From Deltaproteobacteria bacterium (GTDB lineage Bacteria > Myxococcota_A > Polyangia > Polyangiales > JADJMO01), in NCBI GenBank assembly GCA_025363655.1, contig JANYDK010000020.1, forward strand, positions 1 through 57,252: 57,252 bases of DNA, given 5' to 3'. Position 1 is the first letter of the stretch; every line of letters begins with the position of its first letter. Shown piece after piece: positions 15,963 to 25,550 of the stretch. Both the position numbers and the translations under genes were made by a program. A model generated the notes under the pieces. The model saw only the letters and a program-made list of their open reading frames with translations, had not been told where the DNA came from and did no database searches.

Positions 15963-18211
15963 TCCCCCACCCGCCATTCTAACCCGACCGTCGCCCGAAA
16001 ACGGTCGATCGGCGCGAGCTCTGCGGTGGGGTGGGTGGCGTCGGCGTGCTGGTAGGGGCCGACGACGTACGGCGTCTGCGAAGCGAGCGCCCAATTGAAG
16101 CTCACGCGATACATCAGTCCAGTGATGCCGGGCACGTCCCCCGACACCGTCGCCCGCAGCTCGACGAGCGGCGGCGCATACGGCGTCGGCGTGAACGCCC
16201 CATCCCACGCGCGGTTGGCTGGCCGACGACCGAGGTAATACGCGGCGAGCCCGAAGGCCGGCAGCTTGCCCGGGAGCGTATAGGCGATTCGCGCGTTGCC
16301 GAAGATCTCGGGCGCGACCGTGAGCGAGTGCGCTTCTCCGGTCGAGGTGATCGAACGTTGCGCGACGGCGCTGGTGGCATTCGCGCCGAAGCGGAGCTTC
16401 CCTTCGACGAGCGAGCCTTCGAATGCGGCATCGAAGCCGAAATTCTCGATCGACGAGACGTTGCGATATTGCGAGAAATAGAGCGCCCGCAAGGCGTCGA
16501 TTTTCCCGGCAGCGGCCGCCGCTTGGATCTCTTCCCGCGTCAGCACGTGCTGCTCGATGAGGTTCTTCCACACCGAGCGAAAGACGCCGAAGAGCAGGCG
16601 TTGCGCGCCCACCTTCTGCTCGAGCGACGCCTCGATCGATCTCACGCGCTCGGGCTCGAGGTGCTCGGCGGGCAGCACCGTCGTCGCCGAGGTGTCGCGC
16701 TCGTAGATCGAAGGTGCGCGGAACGCCTCGGCGTAGATCAGCTTGAGCGTGCTCCCGGTCCACGGATGGAGCCCGATCGCCGCGCGCGGGGAGGCGACCG
16801 GCGAGTAGGCGAGCCCGGCGTCGAGGCGCGCCCCGGCGTTGAGATCGAAGAGCTTCGACGGACGCCACACCGTCTGCAGGTACGCGCCGAGCGTCTGCTC
16901 GTGGCGCGAGATGACGTCGTCGCTGCTGACGAGATACTTCCCGGTGTCGTAGTCGCGTTGGTCGATCTTGTGCCCGCCGTAGATGGTGCGGAGGTCGACG
17001 CCGAGGAGAGACACCAGCGACGAGTCGCGCAACCAGTCGAACGACGACTGCAGGTCGAGCCCGACGAAGCGAGAGACGCCGCGGTGCTCGTTGTCGCAGG
17101 TGATGGTGCCGGGGTGGAGGCAACCGCCCGCGCGCGAGTCGATGCCGGTGCGACGGTAGTCGAAGAGATCGACGTAGAGCCGCGGCGTCACCGTCACCAC
17201 CGGCGAGAGAATTGCTCTGTATTTCACGTCGATCCACGCGTTGCGATCGATCTCGTATTGCAGCGGTTCGTTGAAGTTGGCCTCGTAGCGGGTCGTCGAA
17301 TCGAAGTACGGCGTCGCGCGCTTGTAGCTCGAGAGATGAAGCGAGACCTCGAGCCCGCCGACGATGAAGCGCGCCTGCAACGACGGGATGGTCGCGTAGT
17401 ACGACTGGTCGGCGTCGCCGCCCCAGACGCCGCTGCCGGGCCCGTCCTTCGAGAAACGCACCGGTTGTCCGTTGGCGATATCGAGCCCCAGCACCTGCGG
17501 ACCGAAGGTGAAGGTCGGTCCCTTCTGGTGATAGCCCTCGATCATCACCGTCACCTCGGCGGGGGCGCCGAAGAGCTCGAAGCGCTGCCCGAAGCCGCCC
17601 GCGAGCCGATACGACTTCCCCACCTCGGTCTCGGCGACGAAGCGCGCGCCGCCGAAGTCTTTCGCTCGTTTGGTGACGACGTTGATGACGCCGAGCATCG
17701 CGTTCGAGCCGTAGAGCACGGAGCCAGGGCCGAGGATGACCTCGAGGTGATCGACGAGCTCGAGCGGGATCGCCGCGCCGCGATCGAAGCGAGCCGCGCC
17801 GTAGAGCGGTTCGTTCACCGCGTGACCGTCGACGAGGAGGAGGAAGTGCGCGCCTTGATCGCCGCTGATCATCACGCCGCGCGCCCCGATGTCGACCGAC
17901 TTGAGCGGGTTGGAGGTGACGGCGCCGAGAGAGAGAAAGTCGATCGCCTCGTCGATCGAATGAATGCCGAAACGGCGCAAATCGTCGGCGCTGACGATGC
18001 TCGACGTCGCCGGCGCGTCGGTGCTGCGCTCCGCCGATTTCGACGCCGTCGTCACCACCGGCTCGTCGAGTAGCTCCCGGATGTCCTCGGTGTCGTCGGC
18101 GCGCACCGAGGACGTGAAGCCGATCGTCACCATGCTCATCGCGATCGTCGCGATCGTCGCCATGAGCACCGCCGACGGCCTTCGCCATGCACGTGTCGCC
18201 CTTCGCGTCAT
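15959..18211 (-). CDS. TonB-dependent outer-membrane receptor
   Basis: 750 residues. A signal peptide (basic start, hydrophobic to about residue 35) is followed by a plug domain: VVTTASKSAERSTDAPA resembles the TonB-box/plug entry, and DDLRRFGIHSIDEAIDFL, GPGSVLYGSNAMLGVINVVTK are standard plug elements. The remaining 550 residues are a beta-barrel with alternating aromatic strands and external loops, ending in an aromatic strand (RATVGLEWRVGE). The ATG overlaps the YfiR-like stop by 4 bases; a much longer in-frame extension is coding-like only because it lies over that gene. Genomic linkage to a sensor kinase rather than to an ABC importer suggests a signalling or combined role. The ligand is unknown. 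Confidence 0.85.
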   Translation of the reverse strand: MTRRATRAWRRPSAVLMATIATIAMSMVTIGFTSSVRADDTEDIRELLDEPVVTTASKSAERSTDAPATSSIVSADDLRRFGIHSIDEAIDFLSLGAVTSNPLKSVDIGARGVMISGDQGAHFLLLVDGHAVNEPLYGAARFDRGAAIPLELVDHLEVILGPGSVLYGSNAMLGVINVVTKRAKDFGGARFVAETEVGKSYRLAGGFGQRFELFGAPAEVTVMIEGYHQKGPTFTFGPQVLGLDIANGQPVRFSKDGPGSGVWGGDADQSYYATIPSLQARFIVGGLEVSLHLSSYKRATPYFDSTTRYEANFNEPLQYEIDRNAWIDVKYRAILSPVVTVTPRLYVDLFDYRRTGIDSRAGGCLHPGTITCDNEHRGVSRFVGLDLQSSFDWLRDSSLVSLLGVDLRTIYGGHKIDQRDYDTGKYLVSSDDVISRHEQTLGAYLQTVWRPSKLFDLNAGARLDAGLAYSPVASPRAAIGLHPWTGSTLKLIYAEAFRAPSIYERDTSATTVLPAEHLEPERVRSIEASLEQKVGAQRLLFGVFRSVWKNLIEQHVLTREEIQAAAAAGKIDALRALYFSQYRNVSSIENFGFDAAFEGSLVEGKLRFGANATSAVAQRSITSTGEAHSLTVAPEIFGNARIAYTLPGKLPAFGLAAYYLGRRPANRAWDGAFTPTPYAPPLVELRATVSGDVPGITGLMYRVSFNWALASQTPYVVGPYQHADATHPTAELAPIDRFRATVGLEWRVGE

Positions 18212-18795
18212 GACTCCACGACCTTCATCATCTTGAGGATCCCGACTTTGAACTCCACGTTTTGCTTCTTCGCCTGCGCGAGGTTGACGAGCAGGGTCGT
18301 CTTCCCCGAGACGAGATCGAACCCGAGCACCGCGCCCTTCGGCACGTGATCGGCGACCGCGGTGACGCTCAGCACATCGACGCCATCGAGCGCCGCGCGG
18401 ATCGCCGGGAGCGCCGAACCGAGGCCCGGCGTCAGGTAGACGATCGCCGCGCGCCTCTTCTTGCACGCCGCGGCGAGCGCCGTAGGTGACTCGTAGCCGA
18501 CGATCTCGTCGTCGTGCGGAAGCCCGGCGATCGTCGGATACGAGGCCAGCTCCTTGACCAGGGCCTTGGCCGTGCGGCCCGCGAGGTCGTCGCCACCTTT
18601 GGCAAAAATGAGAACGCGGGCGCGCTCACCGGCCCGGGCGACGAAGTGCTTGTCGTAGGCCGCGACCTTGACCGTCAGCTCGACTTGGAGCGCGATCGGC
18701 ACCGCGACGTCCTCGGCGCCGACCCCTCGCGCGAGTGCCAGCCACGGCGCCGCGAGCGCCGCGCGAAGCAGCACCCGCCGTCGCACCATCACCAT
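18208..18795 (-). CDS. YfiR/DUF4154-like periplasmic protein
   Basis: 195 residues with a twin-Arg-like, mostly Sec-type signal (RRRVLLRAALAAPWLALARGVGA). The mature part opens with VPIALQVELTVKVAAYDKHF, the hallmark start of DUF4154/YfiR proteins, and continues with alternating beta-alpha elements. YfiR in Pseudomonas is a periplasmic inhibitor of the CHASE8-HAMP-GGDEF protein YfiN. Here the partner kinase has a HAMP and a CHASE8-like sensor but a CheA-type output. First gene of the cassette; start ATG 18795 lies directly after two 10-bp tandem repeats. Its stop overlaps the TonB-receptor start. Confidence 0.75.
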   Translation of the reverse strand: MVMVRRRVLLRAALAAPWLALARGVGAEDVAVPIALQVELTVKVAAYDKHFVARAGERARVLIFAKGGDDLAGRTAKALVKELASYPTIAGLPHDDEIVGYESPTALAAACKKRRAAIVYLTPGLGSALPAIRAALDGVDVLSVTAVADHVPKGAVLGFDLVSGKTTLLVNLAQAKKQNVEFKVGILKMMKVVES

Positions 18796-18796
18796 C

Positions 18797-18816
18797 TACC
18801 GTAGACTACCGTAGAC
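18797..18816. repeat. 10-bp tandem repeat in the divergent promoter region
   Basis: Two perfect copies of TACCGTAGAC directly upstream of the YfiR-like ATG, within the 56-base gap shared with the divergent HTH gene. One helical turn per unit makes it a candidate regulator site. Confidence 0.65.
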
Positions 18817-18851
18817 GATTATCCGGCCATTTTGCGTGTTACGTTCGCGCC

Positions 18852-19289
18852 ATGTCGGACCTCGAGAACACCATCGAGTCGATTGCACGGCGCTTCGCTC
18901 GTGACATCGTGTCGCAGCTCCGCAAGACGCGTCTCAACGATCTCGTCGTCGTTACCGGCGGCAAGACATCGTCGCCACACGCACCAGCGCAATCGACGCA
19001 AGCTCGGCCCGAGAAGGGCCCGGCGAAGACCAAGGGCAAGCGTGGAACGAAGGGCGGCGATCCCGTGCAGCTCGCGCTCGCCGAGGTCGTCGACGAGAGG
19101 CAGCTGACCGCGCACGAGGCGCTCATCGTCTCGATGGCGGTCCGTGGCGACGCTCGCGAAGCGATCCCCAAGCTCCTCGGCATCTCTCCCAACACCTTCA
19201 AGACGCAAGTGCGCGTGCTCTTGCGCAAGCTCGGCGAATCGAACCTCGCCGACGCCGCCAACGCCATCCTCCGTCGCGCCCTTCGATAG
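18852..19289 (+). CDS. small LuxR-type helix-turn-helix regulator
   Basis: 145 residues. The first 45 are helical, the next 40 are a Lys/Gly/Pro-rich linker, and residues about 85-145 form a GerE/LuxR-like DNA-binding domain (LTAHEALIVSMAVRGD, then LGISPNTFKTQVRVLLRKLG) with the scaffold and recognition helix in the usual places. No receiver or ligand domain is visible, so it is not a classical two-component regulator. It is transcribed divergently from the YfiR/TonB/kinase cassette with only a 56-base gap, and a TTACGT box 7 nt before its ATG suggests leaderless initiation. It is a plausible regulator of that cassette; this is inferred from position. Confidence 0.68.
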   Translation: MSDLENTIESIARRFARDIVSQLRKTRLNDLVVVTGGKTSSPHAPAQSTQARPEKGPAKTKGKRGTKGGDPVQLALAEVVDERQLTAHEALIVSMAVRGDAREAIPKLLGISPNTFKTQVRVLLRKLGESNLADAANAILRRALR

Positions 19290-19358
19290 CAACTTGGCCC
19301 ATCGCGCCCAGCCGTACGAAAGCACGGCGAGGACGATTCACGGCCAAGGAGCCTTTGG

Positions 19359-19850
19359 ATGGACAGCGCGCGCGAGGTGCGAATCGAGCGGTGGACGGGT
19401 CGGAGCTTCTTCGTCGTGCCGTTCCCGTTTCGCGTCGACCTTCCACTCGACATGAGCGGATGCATCGTCGCCGCCCTCCGCGACACCGGTACGGCCGGGT
19501 TCCGTCGCGTGCCCGGCGGCGCCATCCTCGCGAGTGACGCCCGCTGCGGCGGCGCCATCTTCGTCGAGGTCGATCCCCGCGGTGACGATCCCCGTCTCAG
19601 CTCGATCAGCGGCGAGGTGCTCGCGCGCGCGCTCCCTCCACACGCATCACCCCTTCGCGCCGAGGTCGACGAGCTCGTCCGTTGGTCGGGTGAGCTCGGC
19701 AATCACGTCGACGCGTTCTACGTCGGGTTCTGCGCCGGCGAGGGCCCGCGACATTTCCGTCCAGCGCGGCTCTTCGCGTTGCTCGATGGGGGTGCGCTGG
19801 TCGACAAATTCGAGGTGCGCACGCGGAAGCTCTACCGCGTCGCGGTGTGA
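19359..19850 (+). CDS. conserved protein of an unrecognised family, copy 1
   Basis: 163 residues, cytoplasmic by appearance (no signal, no long hydrophobic helix). I recognise no named family. It shares a clear pattern with the gene at 25941-26438: PLDMSGCI..ALRD, PGGAI.A.DA, GAI..EVD, and LRAEVDELVRWSGELG..VDAFYV against LRAELDELVRWSMDLG..VVAIYV in the other. The alternating hydrophobic strands followed by the LRAE.DELVRW helix suggest a compact alpha/beta domain. It stands alone between the HTH gene and the first Ser/Thr kinase, all on the plus strand. The ATG at 19359 has an AAGGAG stretch close upstream. Confidence 0.65.
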   Translation: MDSAREVRIERWTGRSFFVVPFPFRVDLPLDMSGCIVAALRDTGTAGFRRVPGGAILASDARCGGAIFVEVDPRGDDPRLSSISGEVLARALPPHASPLRAEVDELVRWSGELGNHVDAFYVGFCAGEGPRHFRPARLFALLDGGALVDKFEVRTRKLYRVAV

Positions 19851-19940
19851 GCGACTCCCACCTGATTGCCCTTCTTCGTGATTCTTTCGTGATCTAGCGG
19901 CGGCTCGTGCGACAGCCCCGGTGTACGCTCGATCGCGCAG

Positions 19941-21377
<1,437 letters not shown>

Positions 21378-21413
21378 CCAAAGGCGCGTTCGCCGAGGTA
21401 CTACTCTGCCTCG

Positions 21414-21860
21414 ATGACCCAGGTTTCCCGCTCGATTTCCCGCGAGGACGACGCCGCCTTCGCCCCGCTCCTCACCGCCGCCGAGGTCGCGCGCGCGAAC
21501 GCCTATGCGCCCTACTCGAGCTACCTCGTTGGCGCCGCGCTCTCATGCGACGACGGCGTCATCGTCGGAGGTTGCAACGTCGAGAACGCGAGCTTCGGCG
21601 CCACCATCTGCGCCGAGCGCAACGCCGTCCTCCACGCCGTCGCCATCGGCCATCGCACGTTCCACGCGTGCGTCGTCGTCACGCAGGGGCCCGAGCCGGC
21701 GGCTCCCTGCGGCCTCTGTCGCCAAGTGCTCGCCGAGTTCGCCCCGTCGCTCCCCATCTTGCTCGTCGCCGCGTCCACCGGCGCGCGCCGCCTCGTCCAC
21801 CTCGACGAAATCTTCCCCTCGACCTTCGGTCCCGCCGACCTCGCCCACCTGAAGAAGTGA
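21414..21860 (+). CDS. cdd: cytidine deaminase
   Basis: 148 residues, the size of the tetrameric cytidine deaminases that convert cytidine and deoxycytidine to uridine and deoxyuridine in pyrimidine salvage. The zinc site is C66 with catalytic E68 (CAERNA) and C99-xx-C102 (PCGLC), and the substrate segment NVENASFG is present. YAPYSSYLVGAAL near the N-terminus is the family's opening block. It follows the first kinase after 36 bases, with a TACTCT box 6 nt ahead of the ATG, so it may have its own leaderless transcript. There is nothing unusual in the active site. Confidence 0.93.
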   Translation: MTQVSRSISREDDAAFAPLLTAAEVARANAYAPYSSYLVGAALSCDDGVIVGGCNVENASFGATICAERNAVLHAVAIGHRTFHACVVVTQGPEPAAPCGLCRQVLAEFAPSLPILLVAASTGARRLVHLDEIFPSTFGPADLAHLKK

Positions 21861-21872
21861 ATGGGCCGTGTC

Positions 21873-21902
21873 AGTGCGAGTGGGTAGAGTGCGAGTGGGT
21901 AG
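21873..21902. repeat. 15-bp tandem repeat between cdd and second kinase
   Basis: Two perfect head-to-tail copies of AGTGCGAGTGGGTAG just downstream of the cdd stop. No coding sequence crosses it. It could be a regulator site for the kinase at 22036 or a neutral slippage product. Confidence 0.7.
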
Positions 21903-22035
21903 ACGTCTCCTTGCGGGCCTTCACATTCTCGTAAGGTCGTGATGCTCGATTGAACGGTCGATGCCACCTGCTTCGACTGCGCTCGGGCTCGGCGGACGCG
22001 CCGAACTTGCGTCGCATGGTAGACTGCGATCGAGC

Positions 22036-23523
22036 ATGGAGGCACCGGAGCAAGAGCTGCGCGAAGGTGCGCTCGTGACGCCGACGCTGCGTCTCGTTTC
22101 GCGCCTCGGTGGCGGCGGGATGGGCTCGGTGTGGACGGCCGATCACCTTGGCCTCGACACGCGCGTCGCGGTGAAATTCATCGCCCACTCGCTCGCTGGT
22201 GACGCGGCCAGCGCCGCCCGCTTCCGTCGTGAGGCCGCGGCTGCCGCGCAGGTGAAGAGTCCTCACGTCGTCCAGGTCCTCGACTACGGCGTCAGCTCGG
22301 CCGGCACTCCGTACATCGTCATGGAGCTCCTCGAAGGACGCGACCTCCGTGCGCGCATCAGCGCCGGCGCCCCGATGCCCGCGCGCGAGACGGTCTCGAT
22401 CATCCGTCAGGTCGCGCGTGCGCTCGGTCGTGCGCACGACGAAGGCATCATCCATCGCGACGTCAAGCCGGAGAACGTCTTCCTCTGTCGCAGCGACGAC
22501 GACGAGCCCTTCGTCAAAGTGCTCGATTTCGGCGTCGCCAAACGCGAGAGCGCGCCCGACCTGACGACCACCGGAACGACCGTCGGCACGCCGTACTACA
22601 TGAGCCCCGAGCAGCTCGTCGGCTCCAAGGCCATCGATGCTCGCAGCGACATCTGGTCGGTCGGCGTGATGACCTTCTTCATGCTCACCGGCAAGCGACC
22701 GTTCAACGGCGAGACGGCTGCCGCCATCGCCGTCGCGGTCCATCACGAACGCCTCCCCCGCCCGAGCGACGTCAATCGCGCGCTCCCCGGTTCTGTCGAC
22801 CTCTGGTTCTCCCGCGCCTGCGCCCGCGATCCGCTCGGCCGCTTCGCCTCGGTCAAGGAGCTCGCGACCTCGCTCGGCGACGCCCTCAATTGCACGCAGC
22901 CCGGTCCCTTCGAAGCGATCACGACGATGCCGGTGCGCCTCTCGCAGATGCCGCTCGAGGGTGACGCGACGATGCCGGCGAGCATGCGCGGCGTGGTGGC
23001 GACGGCGAGCTCCCGCGAGGCTGCGCGTCAGGCGCCGACGATGCAAGCAGCAGCGGCCTCCAGCTCGACGTTGAGCGCGAGCACCGGCTCGGCGACCCCG
23101 ACCACGCGCGGTAACCGAACGTCCTGGGTGGCTTGGGGAATCGCCTTCTTGGCGGTGGCGACGCTCGGCGTCTTCGTCGTCCGCACGCAGCTCGGAGGCA
23201 GTGACGCTCCACGAAGCCCAGCCTCGAGCAGCGCGAGCGCCGGCCAAGAGACCAAGACCGTCGACACCAACGCCGACAAGACCGACGACACCGGCGACGG
23301 CGTGAAGGGTACCGAGACCGCGACGACCAAGGTCCAGCCCGTCGCCACCGCATCGGCGGCGCCTTCGACCAGCGCCACGACCATGAAAGGCATGCCGACG
23401 TCGAAGTCGACCGTCGGCATGCCCGTTCCCAAAACCAGCGCGCCTCCGCTGAAGCCATGGGCGTCGCCTTCCGGCAAGTCCCAAACGCCCACGAGCACCG
23501 ATGAGCTGCCCGACCTCAAGTAG
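22036..23523 (+). CDS. Hanks-type Ser/Thr protein kinase with C-terminal anchor
   Basis: 495 residues from ATG 22036. Glycine loop GGGGMG (25-30), K47, HRDVKPEN (140-147), DFG (164-166) and GTPYYMSPEQ are all intact. The domain ends near 270; a linker of about 90 residues leads to one membrane helix near 362-383 and a Thr/Ser/Asp/Lys-rich tail of about 110 residues, unlike PASTA domains. An ATG at 21961 would add 25 non-kinase residues; the chosen start has a TAGACT box 10 nt upstream. Its last 23 bases overlap the start of the next gene in another frame, so that secreted protein is probably co-expressed and may be its partner. Confidence 0.88.
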   Translation: MEAPEQELREGALVTPTLRLVSRLGGGGMGSVWTADHLGLDTRVAVKFIAHSLAGDAASAARFRREAAAAAQVKSPHVVQVLDYGVSSAGTPYIVMELLEGRDLRARISAGAPMPARETVSIIRQVARALGRAHDEGIIHRDVKPENVFLCRSDDDEPFVKVLDFGVAKRESAPDLTTTGTTVGTPYYMSPEQLVGSKAIDARSDIWSVGVMTFFMLTGKRPFNGETAAAIAVAVHHERLPRPSDVNRALPGSVDLWFSRACARDPLGRFASVKELATSLGDALNCTQPGPFEAITTMPVRLSQMPLEGDATMPASMRGVVATASSREAARQAPTMQAAAASSSTLSASTGSATPTTRGNRTSWVAWGIAFLAVATLGVFVVRTQLGGSDAPRSPASSSASAGQETKTVDTNADKTDDTGDGVKGTETATTKVQPVATASAAPSTSATTMKGMPTSKSTVGMPVPKTSAPPLKPWASPSGKSQTPTSTDELPDLK

Positions 23524-24589
23524 ACTTCGCGCCGCGCTTCTCGCGCTTTCGCTCGCGCTCGTCGCGACCAGCACCAGCACCGCCGGCGTCGCCGCCCCGA
23601 GCGCCTCCGACAAGGCCACGGCCAGGCAGCTGGTCGCCGACGGTCGCAAGCTGCGCGCCGCCAAGCAATTCCCCGAGGCGATCGAGAAGCTCGCCGCTGC
23701 ATATGCACTTTATGCAACGCCGGTGACTGGCCATGAATTGGCGCTCGTGTATCGCGACGCCGGTCGCTTCGTCGAAGCCCGCGAGGCCGCGCTCGGCGTC
23801 GCGCACATGGCGGTCGAAGCCGACGAAGGAAAGGCCAGCGCCGAAGCTCGCGCCGCCTGCAACGCGCTCATCGCCGAGCTCGGCAAGAAAATCGGCGAGG
23901 TCATTCTCGCCGTCGACGGCTACGTCACCGGAGCGACGGTCGTCGTCACCTTCGATGGCACCGTCGTCCCGCTCGCAGCGCTCTCTGCCCCGCGACTCGT
24001 CGATCCGGGAAACCACGTCGTCGCCGTGACCGCCACCGGCTCCCCCGATGCGCGCGTCGAGTTCAGCGTCGCCTCCGGCGAGCACAAGCGCGTCGAGGTC
24101 CACGTCGAGAAGGCTGCGCAGCCGCCCATTCCCGTGCCGGTGAGCTCGAGCGACGCGCCTACCAGCCTCAAAGCTCCACCTCCCGAACCGACGCCGACGA
24201 TGGTGCGAAGCGGCGCCGGCTGGCTCACCTACGTCGGTTTCAGCGTCGCCGGCGCGGGCGCGCTCGTCGGCTCGATCACTGGTCTGCAGGCCTTCTCCGC
24301 GGCGAGCCATCTCTCGGGCAAGTGCGACTCGAACCGCATCTGTCCTGCGAGCGAAGACTCCGACGTGAAGAAGCTCAACACCACGAGCACCATCTCGACG
24401 ATCTCCTTCGCCCTCGCCGGCGTCGGTCTCGGCGCCGCCCTCTTCGATCTCGCCACCTCGGCCACCGCCGAGCCGAAGCCGGCGCCGAACGCAACTCCGA
24501 CCTCTTCGAAGTCGACGACGCCGACATCGCCACCGAGCTTGCAACTCTCCCTCGGCGCCTTTGCCTTCGCGCTCTCTGGGAGCTTCTGA
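23501..24589 (+). CDS. secreted TPR-like protein coupled to the Ser/Thr kinase
   Basis: 362 residues. A signal peptide (cleavage near AGVAA, residue 32) is followed by helical repeats resembling a TPR (ARQLVADGRKLRAAKQFPEAIEKLAAAYALY), then a beta domain (about 130-205), a Pro/Ser linker, and a hydrophobic helix pair at about 245-270 and 300-325, ending in a Ser/Thr/Pro-rich stretch. Two Cys flank a short loop between the helices. I do not assign a named family; this signal-TPR-beta-helix pattern recurs in myxobacteria next to Ser/Thr kinases. The ATG lies inside the kinase gene, 23 bases before its stop, which implies coupled translation. Confidence 0.75.
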   Translation: MSCPTSSRLRAALLALSLALVATSTSTAGVAAPSASDKATARQLVADGRKLRAAKQFPEAIEKLAAAYALYATPVTGHELALVYRDAGRFVEAREAALGVAHMAVEADEGKASAEARAACNALIAELGKKIGEVILAVDGYVTGATVVVTFDGTVVPLAALSAPRLVDPGNHVVAVTATGSPDARVEFSVASGEHKRVEVHVEKAAQPPIPVPVSSSDAPTSLKAPPPEPTPTMVRSGAGWLTYVGFSVAGAGALVGSITGLQAFSAASHLSGKCDSNRICPASEDSDVKKLNTTSTISTISFALAGVGLGAALFDLATSATAEPKPAPNATPTSSKSTTPTSPPSLQLSLGAFAFALSGSF

Positions 24590-24595
24590 GGGCCC

Positions 24596-25405
24596 ATGAA
24601 GAAGACCCGCGCCCTCGTCGTTCTGTTCGCGCCGCTGGGCCTATTGGCCACGCTTCCCTTCGCGCCCGTCGCATGTCGCGCCATCGTCGGCTCCTACGAG
24701 GTCGGCGACGCGGGACCACCCGATGCGCACGGCCCTCCAGGCGACACGGCACGCGATGACACCACGCCGCCGATCGACACGACCCCGCTCCCCGACACCA
24801 ACGACGCTCACGACACCCTTCCTCCACTCACGGCATGTCGTCAGCTCGGCTCCGGCGTCGGCGATGGCGTCCATCACCTCGTCCTCAAGAGCGGCGAAGT
24901 CGACGTCTGGTGCGACATGTCCCGCGGCGGCTACACGCTCGTCGCGCTTCGCTCCGGCAAGACCGACACGACCGGTTGGAAGACCAACGCCGTCTCCAAA
25001 GTTCGCCGACTCGACAGCCCGATGAACGACACCGACGCGGTGCTCGACGTCGATTGGAACGACCTCGGCTTCAGCGAAGTCGTCTACGAGATCGGCGCCC
25101 CACCGACGCGCATCTCTTTCCCAATCTTGACCCCTGACCAGAAAAACAGCGCCAAAACGGCGCTCTTCACCTTCTCCGCCGGTCCGAGCACGCCGCATCC
25201 CGACTGCGTCATCGCCGGCACCAACGTCCCCGCGTGCGCGCCGCCACCACCGCCGCCCGGCACGCCCGATCAGAGCATCGGCTGGGTCTACGACCCGCTC
25301 TACAAGACGACGGGTAAAGACTGCTGGTGGGGCTTCGGTGGGAGCCTCGGCAGCCAGAGCTGCGACACCGGCGGCGTCGGCATCGGCCGCGTTTGGGTGA
25401 AGTAG
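24596..25405 (+). CDS. lipoprotein with fibrinogen-like (FReD) domain
   Basis: 269 residues. Signal peptide with a likely lipobox at APVAC, residue 27, then a Thr/Asp/Pro linker to about residue 75. The rest begins with CRQL and contains VDVWCDMSRGGYTLVALR, which follows the VYCDM-GGWTLV core of fibrinogen-related domains; the C-terminal part has the WWGFGG and CDTGG elements expected late in that fold, though the whole domain is short. Such domains bind carbohydrates or acetyl groups in animals and occur sporadically in bacteria. It starts 6 bases after the TPR-like gene, so one operon is likely. Its stop abuts the 3' end of the tRNA-Leu gene on the other strand. Confidence 0.72.
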   Translation: MKKTRALVVLFAPLGLLATLPFAPVACRAIVGSYEVGDAGPPDAHGPPGDTARDDTTPPIDTTPLPDTNDAHDTLPPLTACRQLGSGVGDGVHHLVLKSGEVDVWCDMSRGGYTLVALRSGKTDTTGWKTNAVSKVRRLDSPMNDTDAVLDVDWNDLGFSEVVYEIGAPPTRISFPILTPDQKNSAKTALFTFSAGPSTPHPDCVIAGTNVPACAPPPPPPGTPDQSIGWVYDPLYKTTGKDCWWGFGGSLGSQSCDTGGVGIGRVWVK

Positions 25406-25489
25406 TACCGAAGGTGGGGCTTGAACCCACACTCCCTTGCGGGAACCGGATTTTGAGTCCGGCGCGTCTGCCAATTCCGCCACTTCGGC
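25406..25489 (-). tRNA. tRNA-Leu (anticodon CAA)
   Basis: 84 bases read on the minus strand. The acceptor stem GCCGAAG pairs with CTTCGGT, with a G-U first pair and discriminator A. The anticodon stem CCGGA/TCCGG holds the loop CTCAAAA with anticodon CAA (Leu UUG). A long variable arm, TTCCCGCAAGGGAG, marks a class II tRNA, and the T arm contains GGTTCAAGC. The 3' CCA is not encoded. It ends next to the fibrinogen-like gene's stop codon with no spacer. Confidence 0.95.
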
Positions 25490-25550
25490 TCGGTACTTAT
25501 TTTCTCGTCTCTATCGCGTCTTGGTCGACGCCGCTACCAACTTCCGCTCG

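Noticed and set aside
16031-18073. 680-codon plus-strand frame opposite the TonB receptor
   Set aside because: Arg/Glu/Asp-rich shadow of the receptor on the other strand.
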